This document shows positions 25,176-36,712 of a stretch of 64,000 nucleotides of DNA, in pieces. A program made the position numbers and the translations under genes. Every line of letters begins with the position of its first letter. The first letter of the stretch is position 1. Source of the stretch: Aphelocoma coerulescens (Eukaryota; Chordata; Aves; Passeriformes; Corvidae); assembly GCF_041296385.1 (NCBI RefSeq), contig NC_091014.1, forward strand, positions 49,556,078-49,620,077, written 5' to 3'. Under the pieces are notes generated by a model. The model saw only the letters and a list, made by a program, of their open reading frames with translations, did not search any database and was not told where the DNA came from.

Positions 25176-26522
25176 AGATCTATATTGGAAGATTGCTGGC
25201 AAGGCAATACAGACAAGAAATACCAACTCAAGAAATAAAAGAATTACCATGCCTCTGCATTATGGAACAGTATGTCATTGTATGATTTTATGCTATTTTC
25301 TCAAAGTTGTCCTTCACAGCACAGATGGATCCTCAACTGTGCAGCATGTTGTCGTATCCTCAGCACCGCGTTATCATTAGTTACCGTGTAGTCAGTATTT
25401 TATTCTTGCCTCATTCTGTGGCCCCAAACCTCTCTCCTAAAGTCTTTTCAAATCCTGCTCTGAAGATTGGATGATTAATATCATCATATTCATGATGCTC
25501 ATAAGTGCTTTACAAATGTCAATCAATTCATTTTCACCACACCCTGTGACTTCTGGCATTTTATAATCACTGCTTTAGTGTGGGTGACCTGAGACACACA
25601 GGCAAACGTTAGAAAGTACCAGTCACTCAATTACAACATCTATTGCCCGATTTCCCAAGTGCTTGAGTTACAAACTCCACTTCTGTTGATCTAATTTTTA
25701 GCACTATGTGCTCAGCACTTGTATAAATCAGACTCAAGATTTTAGTCAAATATGGAGATTGTCAGTAACATACAATTAGTGACTCTTTAGGAGGCAATTA
25801 ATTAAATAACTTACCATGCATTATCCAAGTTTTTTGTGGAAAAAACAGGTGTAAATCTATATTTTCATAGGTACAGCTATTCCTTCAATCATGAGCCTCT
25901 CTCCCATTCTTCCTTCATTCCTCTTCCTCACTCCCACCCACCTTCTCATCTCCTTAAACAAACCTGCAGACCAGGCATGGACACCCTTGCAGGTACTACC
26001 ATGGCCGAGTACCACGCTACTGTTAGTCACCAGGTACTCTTGCCATGTTTCTACCCAGCTGTGAATGCAAGGACACATGACCTGCAGGGATGTCTGACCA
26101 TATATTCCACTGTCAAAATCTGCCTCATCCCCTCTCAGACCTGCGCTCATGTAAACCTGGAACCACAAAGGTCAGGGCTGGAAGAGAGCTTAAAAGATCC
26201 TTCCCCAAGCTGCCTGGGCACACTTCATGTCCCATAGGTGTTTGTCTAAAAAAAACCAGAATTGTCTCCAATGAACTAACAATTGTGTTAAACTATCATT
26301 ACCATTGTAACATTTCTCCTCCAAATTTTCTGCCTAAATTGTTGGTCCTCCAGTATAAATTCCAGCCTCCAGTGCTGACTGGGTGAGGAAGGGCTCCCAT
26401 AAACAACATGGACACTGGTCCTATAATTAAAGATTGTCATGCACTCCAGGAAAGAAAGCAAGATTGCATAGGTAACCTGAGATCCAGCAATTTCTATACT
26501 TTTGTGTACAGAGAAGTATATC

Positions 26523-26592
26523 TATATATAGTGTGTATATATATATGTAAGAGATATATAGTGTGTATATATATATTTGAATATAGTATATT
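26523..26592. repeat. AT/GT microsatellite with a 30-bp period
   Basis: A 23-base block of atatatagtgtgt plus (at)n occurs exactly at 26524-26546 and 26554-26576, giving a 30-bp period, followed by more AT repeats. Short frames across it on both strands are composition artefacts. Confidence 0.9.
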
Positions 26593-26845
26593 TGAGTATA
26601 ATTGAAATCGAAGCAGTGTTTCCTTAGTACACAGTAACATACAACAGGGAATAACATATGTTGTGGATATTTTTAAGATTTTAAAGATTTTTTGCTTTTC
26701 CTCAATATTTAACCTTTTACTTTGAAATATTTTAAAAGCTAATACAAAAACAGTCAAAAAAGATGAAGCATTAGCATTGCTTAGTTTGAGCTTGGGAACT
26801 TAAAAGTAGACTTTAAATAACCAACTTTATTTTCTACTGATGTAG

Positions 26846-26950
26846 AGCAGCCTGATCTAGTGGAAAGTGCTCCTGCCCATGGCAAAGAGGGCTGAAACTT
26901 GACGATCTTTAAGGTCCGTTCCACTCCAAACTATTCTATGACTCTATATG
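26846..26950 (+). mobile_element. CR1 LINE 3'-end fragment, short
   Basis: About 105 bp: gcagcctgatctagtggaaa, then gatctttaaggtccgttccac and the tail attctatgactctatatg. It is a 5'-truncated CR1 3' end. Confidence 0.8.
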
Positions 26951-28560
26951 AATCAATCTCATAGCAGCAGCAGTTTATTTAAGCCAATTTTCAAGACACA
27001 AATTATTGCAGACTACAAACTAAACTTTCTTTGGTTTTGTTGTTTTTGTTTCATGTGAAATGGCATAGTAGCAGCTGATGGGAAAGAAAAACTTTATTCC
27101 AAATGCATGTCCTCCTCTTTAGGATTCTCTGTGAAGACTCCAATTCCAAGAGGTGATAAATGACATTTAGCATTGGCCTGCATCAGTAGCTCTAGCTGTG
27201 CAGCAGCAGACTACTTTTTATCATTTAGACTACAGATGGAGGACATCTGGTTTTCTCTTCCATATTAACTGAGAATATACAGTTCTGACCAAGAATGTGG
27301 ACTGTGGAAACTTTCTCACTTGCTGAAGAGGAATTAATTATGCAGTCCAGAGTACTGAAGGCATTGAGGAAAAAAGCGTGCCTTTTAATCTATTTCTCTT
27401 TCCTTGGAGTGTTTTAACACCTGCCATGCATTAGGAATCATTCACAAAATGCATTAAAAAAATAAAATACAAGAAAAATATCCACGTTTGCTCAATGTGC
27501 CTTAGAGGATGTTAAAGACTTGTCAGACCTTTTTAAATATGGCATTGGGAATAGGTTGAATTAAGGGATAGGATCTAAAATTTCTGTATGGGGCATCTGA
27601 GAATATGCAGGGTGAGAACTGGCTGGTCACTGAAATTTTAAGTACACTTAAAAATAAGCTCTCATTCTGTCTTTCTGTATTTCTCTTTACACCAGGAAAT
27701 CTAACTTGGGAGCACAGACACTCTCTGACATTTTGAGATTTAATCCCAAATGAGATTCCCATCAGAAATGCAGCCCCATGAAAATAATCAGATCCAATCA
27801 AATGCAAAAGGTGTGACCTAAAATATCAAAATTAAAATGTTGCTATGAACTCTGTTGGAGAGAACTCAATAGGAATTAGTCATTAGACCACAACTCGTTA
27901 AGAGTAGCAGACAGCAAGTAAGCAAAGACATTGGATTGAGAAACCGAGTGAAGGTGGTGTAATAAGAGGAGATTAAATGTGGTCAAGTGTGGAAAAACCC
28001 CAGGGACATTGCAACAAGGTTTCTGAAAGAGGGAATATAAATGAAAATTAAAAACATGATGAAACTTTTGATATACAGAGACGCCTTAATGGCATTTTTA
28101 TCTCAACAATTTCAAGAGGTTCTCCTTAAAGGAAGCCTAAAGCACATGTTTGAAAAGTAAGTGCAAACATACAAAAACATGAAAGGAAATTGGTAACTCT
28201 CCTGCAATGTCGATCAGCTGGGCTGGGATTCCTGTGGGCAAATGTAGATGTGCAGCTTTTACATCCCTGGTCCTGAGCTAGTTTCTTGAACAAAGATAAG
28301 CTGGTACTTCTAAGATTCTACTTATCCTAAGGCAGACATCTGAAGCAGGTCAGATGCATCACCCTGTAAAAATGTCAATATATCTCCGCTGGCCATAAGG
28401 GGAAGTGTGACAGAGCAGGTCAGCCTAAGATGTCCATATTGTACACCTCCAAAATGAGGTAAGTTGGACCCCACTCAAAGCAGCCGCTGTTTTCATGTGA
28501 ATGTTATGAAACCCTTGCTGACTTGTCAAGAAATGCAAACAAATTTTCATGAGGACTCAC

Positions 28561-28668
28561 CCTGAGGGTTATTGACCGAGGGGGTTTCTGAGGAGGATCT
28601 TCGTGAAGCCTGTCTCCCAAAGATGCCAGAACACGCTTCCGGTGGCCAATCAAGCTAATTTTTAAGAC
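28561..28668 (-). CDS. ANKS1B: ANKS1B exon, end of second SAM domain (36 codons)
   Basis: This 108-nt exon encodes [17 protein letters not shown] followed by [19 protein letters not shown]. The first part is the last helix of a SAM domain and the second is the proline-rich linker after SAM2. In AIDA-1 the basic HRKR segment of this helix is the reported nuclear localisation signal, masked by packing between the two SAM domains (family knowledge). The acceptor reads ...ttatttcag on the minus strand and the donor is a near-consensus AGG|gtgagt. Both ends are in phase 0. The reading frame would continue into the intron for a further 15 codons or so before a stop, but the donor is strong. The rest of SAM2 should be in the next upstream exon, which I could not find before position 64000. 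A pyrimidine-rich stretch (sense strand) lies about 250-350 nt upstream. Confidence 0.93.
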
Positions 28669-28914
28669 CTGAAATAATATCAAAAACACATTATTAAAAG
28701 AGCACATGGTAGTCATTAAATGAAGATCTATTCAGATTGAAGCAATTTTCTCTTTAAACCTCTTAACAAGTTAGTCCTGTAGACAGGCTGAGCAGACAAG
28801 GAGCTGTGCGAGCCAAAAAATCAGCAGAGAAAATGAGAGGTGAGATCAGAGGAAAAACACTGTAAAATGAGGGAAGAAACTACAGCCTGTATAGGTGTGG
28901 AAAACTGAAAAAAA

Positions 28915-29020
28915 TAGACTCAAACATGAGTAAAGAAGAAACAAAAACGAAATGAAGAGAAGGTAGAAGAACAGGAAGAAAAAAAGGGAAGGGGATGAGA
29001 AGACTGGAGAAGGAAATGCA
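28915..29020 (-). repeat. Purine-rich tract, CU-rich in the transcript
   Basis: The plus strand is nearly all A and G for about 100 bp (gaagaaac, aagagaaggtagaagaacag, aaaaagggaaggggatgaga). In the ANKS1B transcript it reads as CU-rich, about 250-350 nt upstream of the SAM2-end exon. A palindromic TGCATGCA sits at 29025-29032. CU-rich and UGCAUG elements are binding sites for PTB and Rbfox splicing regulators in general; a role here is inference. Confidence 0.55.
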
Positions 29021-31232
29021 GAGGTGCATGCAAACAATGAATGATGAGCATTAAAGTGATTCATGGGATGAATGAGGAAAAGAGTGAGAAACAGCCAGTG
29101 AACACTTAGAGGGAGCGAGAAGGGAAAACAGGAATTGTACAATGAATAAATGTTACCACTTTTAAATCTATTCACCATGCCTTTCACAGTGTTGCTAGAA
29201 AAGGGTTAAAACTGGAAGATTTGGCACAGGATGAGGGAATAGTTTTGCTCAAAGTGACCTTGCAGCTGGGAACGCTAAAAATGTTGGTGTGGGAAAACTC
29301 CATTTATTATGCCTAACGTTGTTTATCCTCTGCCTGTTTTGAGAAGTAGAATTCCTGTGGAGAGACAACACTCTCTCACAGACATGCGGGTAGCCTTGTG
29401 TTATAAAGAGGCAGGAGCCCTCCCCTCCCCTGCTGCTGGCTAGAACAGAGCCACATCCCTGTCCCTCTGTCACTCGGCATGGTTAGCAAGGTAATGAAAT
29501 AAACCTACTCTTCTCATTTTGGCTGTGGTTTGGTGGTTGCCCTTGGTTACCTATATGTGTAGATTCACACACACAGGTAATCTCCAAGTTAAGTCCCACA
29601 GTTTGCATTATCATGTAGAATCATCCTTGTGTAAGAAACAGGGTGGAAAAAATTTGCCCTGGAGTTCTGTTACTTTTATCAGACACAATGAAAAAAATCT
29701 CTGTTGAATGGAAACATGTCCATCAGTGAATACATTCACACACCTCATGCTTGTCCAAACTCCAAGAATACTGCCAAAAAGTTGCCCCACATTTACTGCA
29801 ACTACTCTTCATTTGTATTTCTCTGTGTCCCTGCCTCATACAAAACCACCACTGCTCTCAGGAAAACAGGGAGAGCAGATGCAGTGAGTAGGAAATTTTA
29901 AATATTAGAGGGGAAAAAATATCATGTTCCAATGCTATTCTTTAATGGCCACAATGGCTGTAGTGTAAAGAGTGTAAAGCAGCGCTAATTGTAGCAGCAA
30001 GCCTCTGCTCTGCAAACAGCAGTGTCCTTACGTAACTCCTCCAGACTGTACATGTGGTTTCATACTCCAGAGCTGCCTCCATTCCCTCTCAGAAAACAGT
30101 ACTTCCCACTATATTTAGGACCACCGTGTGTCAACACCCTTCAGTTGAGAGGAAGTTCTCGCTCAACCTAGAAAAAGTAATAGTCCCTAAAAAAACCTGG
30201 AAATGCTGCATCTTAAATGAACAACTACCTCAGCTTAAGCAGTAGCACTAAGAGCTACAATTCATGAGAACAAACAAACCCCATCAACTCCCCTGCTGCA
30301 TCTCTTAGTTCCAGTATCTCAAAATATGATCCAGCAACATGCTGTCGTTATTCTGGTCTCCATGCCTATCCACCCATTATCCTGCCTATCCATGTGCACA
30401 CGAATTCATCCATGCTTCCTCTGATGTCTCTGTGCTGATACTCTTGAACATCAACAACCTCTTTTCTGCCCGCACCTCCAAAATGATGGGCTACGACATG
30501 AAGCAGATGCAGGCCTTCCTCCAAGAGGCCGCTTACAGGGGTGTTGCAGACCCTGCAGTTCAGCAGCAGACACAAGCTGCAGTCCCACAAACCACCCTGC
30601 TAATGTGCTATCCTTTCAGTCTAAATCTAGAGAAGCACGAGTGAAGCTGAGATAATGCAGCACACAGAGAAATGCCTGAGGCATGCAGGAGACTTAGTTA
30701 TGTATTCAGTTTACACTGAGTGTTAAACAGAAGGGTGCACAGTTTATCTCTGTATTTAACTATATGAAACACGTGAATGAACTACAGCTGCTTTAAGCAT
30801 TACTCAAGTAATGCACTTCAGCGAACTTGCTTCTTTCATAATGCTTCCCCATCAACAAGATCATTTATCCAGAGATTTTTTAAGCCAAGCTAAAGTTCTT
30901 TGGGTTGTTTCAAGGTCCTCAGCACTCTGACTGCCTTATTAGCTATATCAAAACACACAAAGCAATTCTCTTTGACTTCACAGAGCTGCTGAACAACAGG
31001 AGAGAAAAGGACATGAGTCTTGAGGGACTGCACACATAAGAGATCAGCAGATGGGTCTTAATGACTAAATTATTTCAAAAACAGTTCTCAACTTGAAAGT
31101 AATACAAATCTTTAAACACCATAGGCACTGCTAAGCTAACTCCACATTTTGTTTTTCTATTATAATGGTGGTTGCCCCAAATGTGAATGGGAGGGAGTTA
31201 ACGATGCAACCTACAGAAACATACGGTCCTCA

Positions 31233-31691
31233 TGATGCCATGATGATTTTTTGCCTTTTCTTTTATACCTCTTTTATACCTTTTTACAACTTCTGTATTC
31301 TTAGTGTTTTTAGCCTACATTCTTAGACTTATTTGTCAGGCTAGGAGACTAAACATTTTAGAAGCTTCGTAGTTAGGGGTTAGTGTGCCCCAGACCCCAA
31401 GGTCCTCTCCAGAACACATTCTGTAAACTAAGATAGAATCATCCAGGGGAAGTTTCCTTGGGGAGGGGGGACTCCTTCAAACCTCTCATTGGGGAATCTT
31501 TGATAGATATGTTAATTAGTAAGACCTATAATGTTAGATCTTTTGGGGGTGTGCATTGAGGTGTGCATTGAGGTGTGCATTCGACCTGGACATGTGCACC
31601 TAAGGATCCTTAAAATAAATACCAAGGTAAAATCTCTTTTTCCCTTCTAACTGTGTTTGACTCTTGATTTTAAGACCAGGAAAAGGCATCA
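31233..31691 (+). mobile_element. Solo LTR of an endogenous retrovirus-like element, plus strand
   Basis: The 459-bp unit begins TGATGCC and ends GGCATCA, a perfect 7-bp terminal inverted repeat with TG...CA ends. It is flanked by a perfect 4-bp direct repeat ctca (31229-31232 and 31692-31695), which fits a target-site duplication; 4 bp is typical of gammaretrovirus-like (ERV1) insertions. An AATAAA signal lies at about 31614-31619, followed by a T-rich, U5-like end. Three 12-bp tandem copies of GTGTGCATTGAG (the last diverged) lie at 31549-31584, where U3 enhancer repeats would be expected. No internal retroviral sequence is present, so it is a solo LTR. Family name is not assigned. Confidence 0.72.
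31549..31584 (+). repeat. 12-bp tandem repeat, three copies, inside the LTR
   Basis: GTGTGCATTGAG occurs twice exactly and a third time with the last bases changed (GTGTGCATTCGA). It sits upstream of the LTR poly(A) signal, a position where retroviral enhancer repeats are often found. Enhancer function is inference. Confidence 0.85.
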
Positions 31692-33520
31692 CTCAGGCAA
31701 CAGGCAGCTGCATCCCAGTCTCATCTGGAGCATATACTCTATTAACTGAAGACAGCTTTATTCTTCTGGAAATGACTCTCTAGAAATTTTCTTACTTGGC
31801 AAACCTGTTTCTCAACCTAGGAATGTAAAATACTGTTTTCTGAAACACTTCTATATTTGAGTTATGAGGGTTTAACAAACATCCTGAAACTCTGGAAACT
31901 CACCCTGTGATGGATTATCTTTGACAGTATTTATCAAAAATGTCAAATATCACAAATATAGGTCAACAGTGTGGAATGGTACAGTTGCCTAAAGCACTAC
32001 CATAGAAATGTGTTAATGCTGTGTATCAGGTAACCATTAGAAATCTTGCACTTACACAGCCCACAAGTTAGCTTTCCTGGTATATAATTTCTATAAATCA
32101 GGTAACAATGTACTAACACTGAATAAGGACAGTCAGTACAGTGCACTTCAGTGTCATGCAGTGAGGCATTTTGTCAAATGGATTGTAGCCCACTTACTAT
32201 ACAACAATGAAATGAGTTTTGCAGCGTGGCTGCAGGAATCAGCAACAACGTCATCAAACTGTTCAGAGTAGCTGAAGGCCCTCCAGAGCCTGTTACTTCA
32301 TTACTGGGACAAAAGGACAAAAAAAAAGCACTTACATGACCTGCTTCTTTCCACACTGACAGCAGGATACCCAAGTCAAAAATGATACTACTCCATTTCA
32401 TGTATGTGATGTCGCAATACAATTAAAAGAGAATGGGACAAGTCATTTGTCCAAAGAACTGATACACACACAAAAATTTAATCTTATTTTTACTTCCATA
32501 CTCTACAATGATTATCACACAAAATGGAATTCCACTAGGAAATGTAAGAAATCCACAAATATAACCAATGTAACACTTTGCATTTATATCTCTGTCTTAG
32601 TTGACAGATGTTTCAAAAAAACACATGTAGCCCAATAACTCCCTGATGACTGTGTATGTGCAGATGCTGGAATAAATGAATTATTCCATCTAAAAACGAG
32701 CATTATTTCTGCAACATTCTTCTGCCTGATCTTTTCTTCTAATTGAATAGTAATATCCAATATTGCATGATTCTAATTTTTTTTTTTTTCTGGAATATTA
32801 CAAAGATTCCTGAGATTCAAGATATCAATTCTCTTTCTTTTGGAATAATCTGAAAAGTTATTGTATGGGCTAAAATCAGTATCATAATAGCACAAGAGGT
32901 CTGGACTAAATGTGTAGCAGCAATTGGACACTAGGAACCAACTACAAAATGGAAAAGTAAAGAGTGATCAGAACAGTGCTAGTGATTCTCTGGTAGCAGC
33001 ATCAGACACCAGAATTCAAGAAAAAATGGTAAATGTAAGCCAAAAAAGTGGGATCTTCCTATTTCTGCAAGAAAACAGCCCAAAACATTTGCTAAAATCA
33101 ATATTATTAACCATTTTACTGCTGGTCATATTGGAATAAACTCCAAGCTATCTGGAATTACGGATGAAGGGATACATTTGATTACTACCCCTCTCCTGCC
33201 ACAGTGCTGCCCCACAGGGCCCAGAATACCCAGGAAGTGAGCCCAGACCAACCGTACAGCTCACTTGGCCAACAGGACTGGTTTAATTGAAAATATGAAA
33301 AAGGATTAAACAGACTTGTATAAATTTTCAGCATCAATTTTACAAATCCTACCCATAGAAGTGCTCTCAGTGTTAACAGTTAAAACAAGCATACAAACAA
33401 AACCCACCAAACAAACAAAAAACGTCAAAAAACTTCATATTCCCCATACTGACCAAGATTATTTGGTGTAATAATTGGTATATTTTGAAAATTAAATAGG
33501 CCCAAGTCAGCTATGATACT

Positions 33521-33759
33521 TAAAGAGGGCAGGTTTGGATTAGATATTAAAAATAAATTCTTTATAGTGAGGATAGTGAGGCACTGGAACAGGTTGCCCA
33601 GAGAAGTCATGGATGTCCCATCCCTGGAAGCGTTCAAGACCAGGCTGGATGGGGCTCTGAGCAATCCGGTCTAGTGGCAGGGGGCCCCCATGGCAGGGGG
33701 TTTGGAACTAAGTTGTCTTCAAGGTCCCTTCCAACCCCAACCACTCTGCGATTCTATGA
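33521..33759 (+). mobile_element. CR1 LINE 3'-end fragment
   Basis: Well preserved: gcaggtttggattagatatt, cactggaacaggttgccc, gttcaagaccaggctggatg, aaggtcccttccaaccc and the tail gattctatga. Sense orientation, 5'-truncated. Open frames on both strands here belong to this repeat. Confidence 0.92.
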
Positions 33760-34006
33760 ATGCCCAGTGGCTTTACCAATACCAGACAAAGCCAAATCCA
33801 GTCAAACTATATTAGACTTCCATCGCATTTTTCACACGGGGATACTTTATGCTCTTTCTCAGCACATGGGAACAGAGAAGCACCAAAGCACCCTGCTGGT
33901 CAGAGGCTTGCTGCAACTTCTCTGGGATCCACACCTGCAGGGGAAGCAAGTGTTTGTTACGCCTATGAAGACACTTTTAAGAGACTTATTATTTCATATC
34001 ATAATG

Positions 34007-34031
34007 ATTTCATATCATAAGGATATGAAAT
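34007..34031. repeat. Perfect 10-bp hairpin preceded by a direct repeat
   Basis: ATTTCATATC and its exact complement GATATGAAAT are separated by 5 nt. The left arm plus ataa also occurs as a direct copy at 33991-34004. It lies about 250 bp after a CR1 tail. A slipped-strand or template-switch origin is likely. Confidence 0.85.
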
Positions 34032-36245
34032 ATGTGTCACAATCCTCTGGAATTTTTCACCCAACTGGAAACATTTGTCAGTTGTCTTGCTGACAGCATT
34101 TCACAAAGGCTGGAGGCTGTCTCGTAAGCCCCATTTCTATATGCTACCATGAGGAACTGATGTTGGTCCTGGATCACTCAAATAAATAACTGAGATGCAG
34201 ATTTACATTTAAGGACATTGAGAAAACAAAGGCCAAGAGTCTTCTCCAAGTAAAGTTGCCACTGCCACCCCAGGTCAGATTGAGGCAGGTGAGAATTCAT
34301 CACTTTTTGTCTGGGTTCTCAGGACAAACTTTGGTGCTACCAAGGCTGCTGGAATGTTTGTCCTGACTTGGCCAGACAAGCCATTTTTGTCATTAAAGAG
34401 TCTTCTAAATTCTCATTAGTTTAAGAAATGGCTGACTGAAAATATCAGGTGCTAGTACTTTGGCTCCACTAAAGATAAAAATAGTAACCGTAATTTTGTG
34501 CTTGTAATCAATAACCATTAATATTGTGAAAAAAAATAGAAATTTAATATTTCCTTAAAAAATACCAGGAAAATGCAGTGAAATAAGACCTGGCCAAAAC
34601 TGATACCTGGCCACTTTGCCTCCTGAGGATGTGTCTCAGGCTACATGCTGCACTGTTTTTTAAAAACAATTTTTAAATGAAAAAGTTAAATACATGGCCT
34701 CTTAAGAAATAGGTCACAGTTCAATCATTTTACAAGCCTCAGCTGAAATGACAAATATTACATACGTGATTTTTATCACGTTAGACTCAAGCCCCCATAA
34801 ATCAGAAATCCTAAAGATCTATTATACATGCAAACACCAAGATTGTTACAGCAATGATTACCTATTCTAAGAGACAAGGCTGAAAGCATTATTTATGTGA
34901 AAAATGGCAAGCACTAAGCAGGTCTGTATACACAGGAAAACATTCCATTTTCAAAGAAAGTAAGTAGAAAAAATATTAAACAGTTCGAAAGGTGGACCAC
35001 ATTTCCAAATTGTGTCCTAGAAGACAGACTGTTCGCTCCACTGAGGATTTGCATTTCCATCTGTGTGTTGAGCTAATGATAGGCCCAGTTACTGGTTCAG
35101 GTCAGATCTGAAGAATGTGTGTTCACAGAGACCAGGAGAACCTGCTCCTTGAGGTCTTCAATGTTAATCATTTAGCACTACAAGAGAGCAATTGCAATAC
35201 CAATATGTTATCCCATAATATTTTTCAGGATTACTTACACAGCAGATAAATTATAATTAAAGTTACTGGTACTACAACATCTTTCATAATGAGCTAATAA
35301 TTTATTTATCTATTTTTAATAGGCAATTACCAGCAAAGCACATTAATCTGTACACAAGCATGAAATACAGCTCATGTAATGAGAAATAAGAGATAAAATA
35401 AAAATCTCTATAGAAAATTTTGATAGCTCTAAAATTGATCCTTTTTTTCCTGATTTTGATTCAATTTCATTGCAGAATTAATTCCAAGCAAAAGGAAAAA
35501 AAAAAACAAACATTCAATCCCATTTCAAGAATGGGACATTTGTCTACTAAATGAATAGCTTTTTTAAAAAGTCATCTAATAACATAGAGTAATGAGAGTT
35601 TTTACAGTATCAGAAGAAGAAAACAGCCCTTCACCACTTGGAGTAAAAATGCACATTACTCTAGCTCACAGTCATAACCCAGGCTGTCATGAAAAGGTAA
35701 GTTCTGTAATATGGGAATAGTATCAGTTAATTATAAACATATAATTAGTTTTGGAAATAAATTGTTTACTTCTATATCATGCAATTATATAATCTGATAA
35801 AAATTGCAGCAAAAATTGTGAAAAACCAAGACAGTGTTAGATATCTTCTAATACTAGAGTTTAATGAAAGTCCCTCTATGGATTTTTTGGTTTTTCTTTT
35901 AAATCATCAACATTCTTTAGATATACAATGACTGCAGAAAGACTGTTGTCAACATGCAGAAAGAAAACCCAAACACTGGAGAGAAGAACCCAGACCAAGG
36001 ATCAGAACTAATGTTGTTAAGAAATGCTATTCAGAACACATTTAGCTTCTTGGTATATTTGCCAGTTACCAGATGTATGCAGGAAGACCTAATTACTTCT
36101 GCATCACAATTATTTCAATTTAGTAAAACTATTTTTCTGTACTGTAAAACATTCACATTAAAAGCATCGATTCCAGTCTTGAATATCTAGTTCAAGCCAG
36201 ATCTATGCACAGGGGCTATGGCTTCATTCAGGCTGTGCTATCAGA

Positions 36246-36712
36246 ACCACAGAATCATGGAAATCATTTAAGTTGGAAAAGGCCCTTAAGGTCACTGAGT
36301 CCAACCATAGAACTCAAACTTCCAGGTCCAACACTAGACTGTGCCCCTAAGTGCCACATCTATACATCTTTTAAATATCTCCAGGAATGGTGACTCCACC
36401 ACTTCCCTGGGCAGCCTGTGCCAGTGCTTGACAACCCTTTGGGTGAAGAAATTTCTTCCTAATATCCAAACCTCCCCTGGTTGCAGCTTGAGGCGATTTC
36501 CTTTTGTGCTGTCACTTGCAACTTGGGAGAAGAGGCTGACCCCCACCTGGCTACAGCCTCCTTTCAAGCAGTTGCAGAGAATGATAAGGACTCCTGAGCC
36601 TCCTTTTCTCCAGGCTGAACACCCCCAGCTCCCTCAGCTGTTCATCATCAGACTTGTGCTCCAGCCCCTTCCCCAGATCCATTGCCCTTCTCTTGGACAC
36701 GCTCCAGCATTC
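36246..36712 (-). mobile_element. CR1 LINE fragment, long
   Basis: On the plus strand it begins with the reversed tail cacagaatcatggaa and runs through gttggaaaaggcccttaagg, ctgggcagcctgtgccagtg, gaagaaatttcttcctaata, cttttctccaggctgaac and cttggacacgctccagca. This is about 470 bp of CR1 in antisense. It fully explains the longest open frame of the window (36341-36886). Confidence 0.93.

Larger units (their letters stand above)
23242..28560 (-). other. ANKS1B intron, 5,319 bp
   Basis: Lies between the SAM2-end exon and the linker exon. It holds a 17-bp tandem duplication at 25142-25175, an AT/GT-rich duplicated microsatellite at 26523-26592 and a CR1 3' fragment at 26846-26950. The rest is unremarkable AT-rich sequence with short chance frames (for example 23809-24168 and 25836-26237). 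Confidence 0.75.

Noticed and set aside
28846..29187. Minus-strand 113-codon hydrophobic frame rich in F, L and S
   Set aside because: It is a translation of a purine-rich simple tract; composition alone explains it.
32174..32422. Minus-strand 82-codon frame upstream of the SAM2-end exon
   Set aside because: It does not match SAM domain sequence, and I found no phase-0 acceptor and donor pair framing it.
33674..34093. 139-codon plus-strand open frame
   Set aside because: It starts in the 3' end of a sense CR1 copy and runs into AT-rich flank; there is no recognisable protein feature.
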